Source: Croceibacterium mercuriale (GTDB taxonomy: Bacteria; Pseudomonadota; Alphaproteobacteria; Sphingomonadales; Sphingomonadaceae). Taken from it: a stretch of DNA of 64,000 nucleotides. Below, piece after piece: positions 63,995-64,000 of this stretch. A program made the translations under genes and the position numbers. Each line of letters opens with the position of its first letter. Position 1 is the stretch's first letter. The notes beneath the pieces were generated by a model. The model was not told the DNA's origin and did not search any database. It saw only the letters and a list, made by a program, of their open reading frames with translations. The stretch covers positions 1,433,501 to 1,497,500 of the forward strand of contig NZ_JTDN01000001.1 in assembly GCF_000802385.1 (NCBI RefSeq), written 5' to 3'.

Positions 63995-64000
63995 CCGGCG

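Noticed and set aside
1-64000. tRNA, rRNA, CRISPR array, prophage or insertion sequence
   Set aside because: No cloverleaf in the gaps, no regular spaced repeats, no transposase or phage structural motifs and no terminal inverted repeats were seen.

Overview
The window is GC-rich, gene-dense bacterial chromosome, most likely from an alphaproteobacterium of the order Sphingomonadales. The main pointers are the order pckA / chvI-chvG-hprK-rapZ-EIIA-HPr, a short HprK that is only the kinase domain, the DUF1285-Nudix-CCA set, CobS, and a copy of the small repeat (core GAGCCTGTCGAAGGACG) that I remember as common in sphingomonad genomes. I could not run a database search, so family names rest on motifs read in the translations. 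I see no rRNA, tRNA, CRISPR array, prophage or insertion sequence.

Layout: 0-5 kb holds aroK-aroB facing glutathione reductase and an RhlE-type RNA helicase. 5-9.3 kb holds pgi, then divergent lepB-rnc-era. 9.4-15 kb is a leftward run topA, a 60-aa basic protein, an MFS exporter, an unknown 93-codon ORF and a class I fructose-bisphosphatase; the last three may be acquired. 15-18 kb has a GNAT and the overlapping DUF1285-Nudix-CCA transferase set. 18-23 kb has a secreted protein with an internal repeat, parC, a DJ-1/PfpI protein and a membrane acyltransferase. 23.4-25.8 kb carries a ferredoxin and two tandem cysteine desulfurases, divergent from a small alpha/beta hydrolase across an operator-like dyad.

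27-36 kb centres on central-carbon control. A TPR metallopeptidase is followed by pckA, divergent from chvI-chvG-hprK-rapZ-EIIA-HPr, which is a regulatory phosphotransfer chain with no sugar permease in view. 36-45 kb has a lipoprotein, rmuC, formate-THF ligase, a BlaI-type repressor with an M56 membrane peptidase behind two tandem operator-like sites, an EamA exporter, a DUF1622 protein and an SDR. 44.8-50.9 kb is housekeeping: def, recR, fmt-truA, a class A PBP and cobS.

51-57 kb is the most distinctive accessory block. A HxlR-type regulator, apparently with an almost leaderless promoter, faces a rightward run of GST, DUF1428, two VOC proteins, a second GST, an MpaB-type (DUF2236) oxygenase and an HdeD-like membrane protein, which looks like an uncharacterised electrophile or stress-response cluster. 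57-64 kb has thpR overlapping a DUF4403 lipoprotein tail to tail, a prolyl oligopeptidase, the potassium transporter kup, and the end of a cytochrome c maturation operon (ccmH-ccmI) that continues past the right edge.

No single system here is clearly without precedent. The best leads are the HxlR/GST/VOC/MpaB cluster, the tandem cysteine desulfurases, the His/Cys-rich insert in peptide deformylase, and the BlaI/M56 pair with its own operator.
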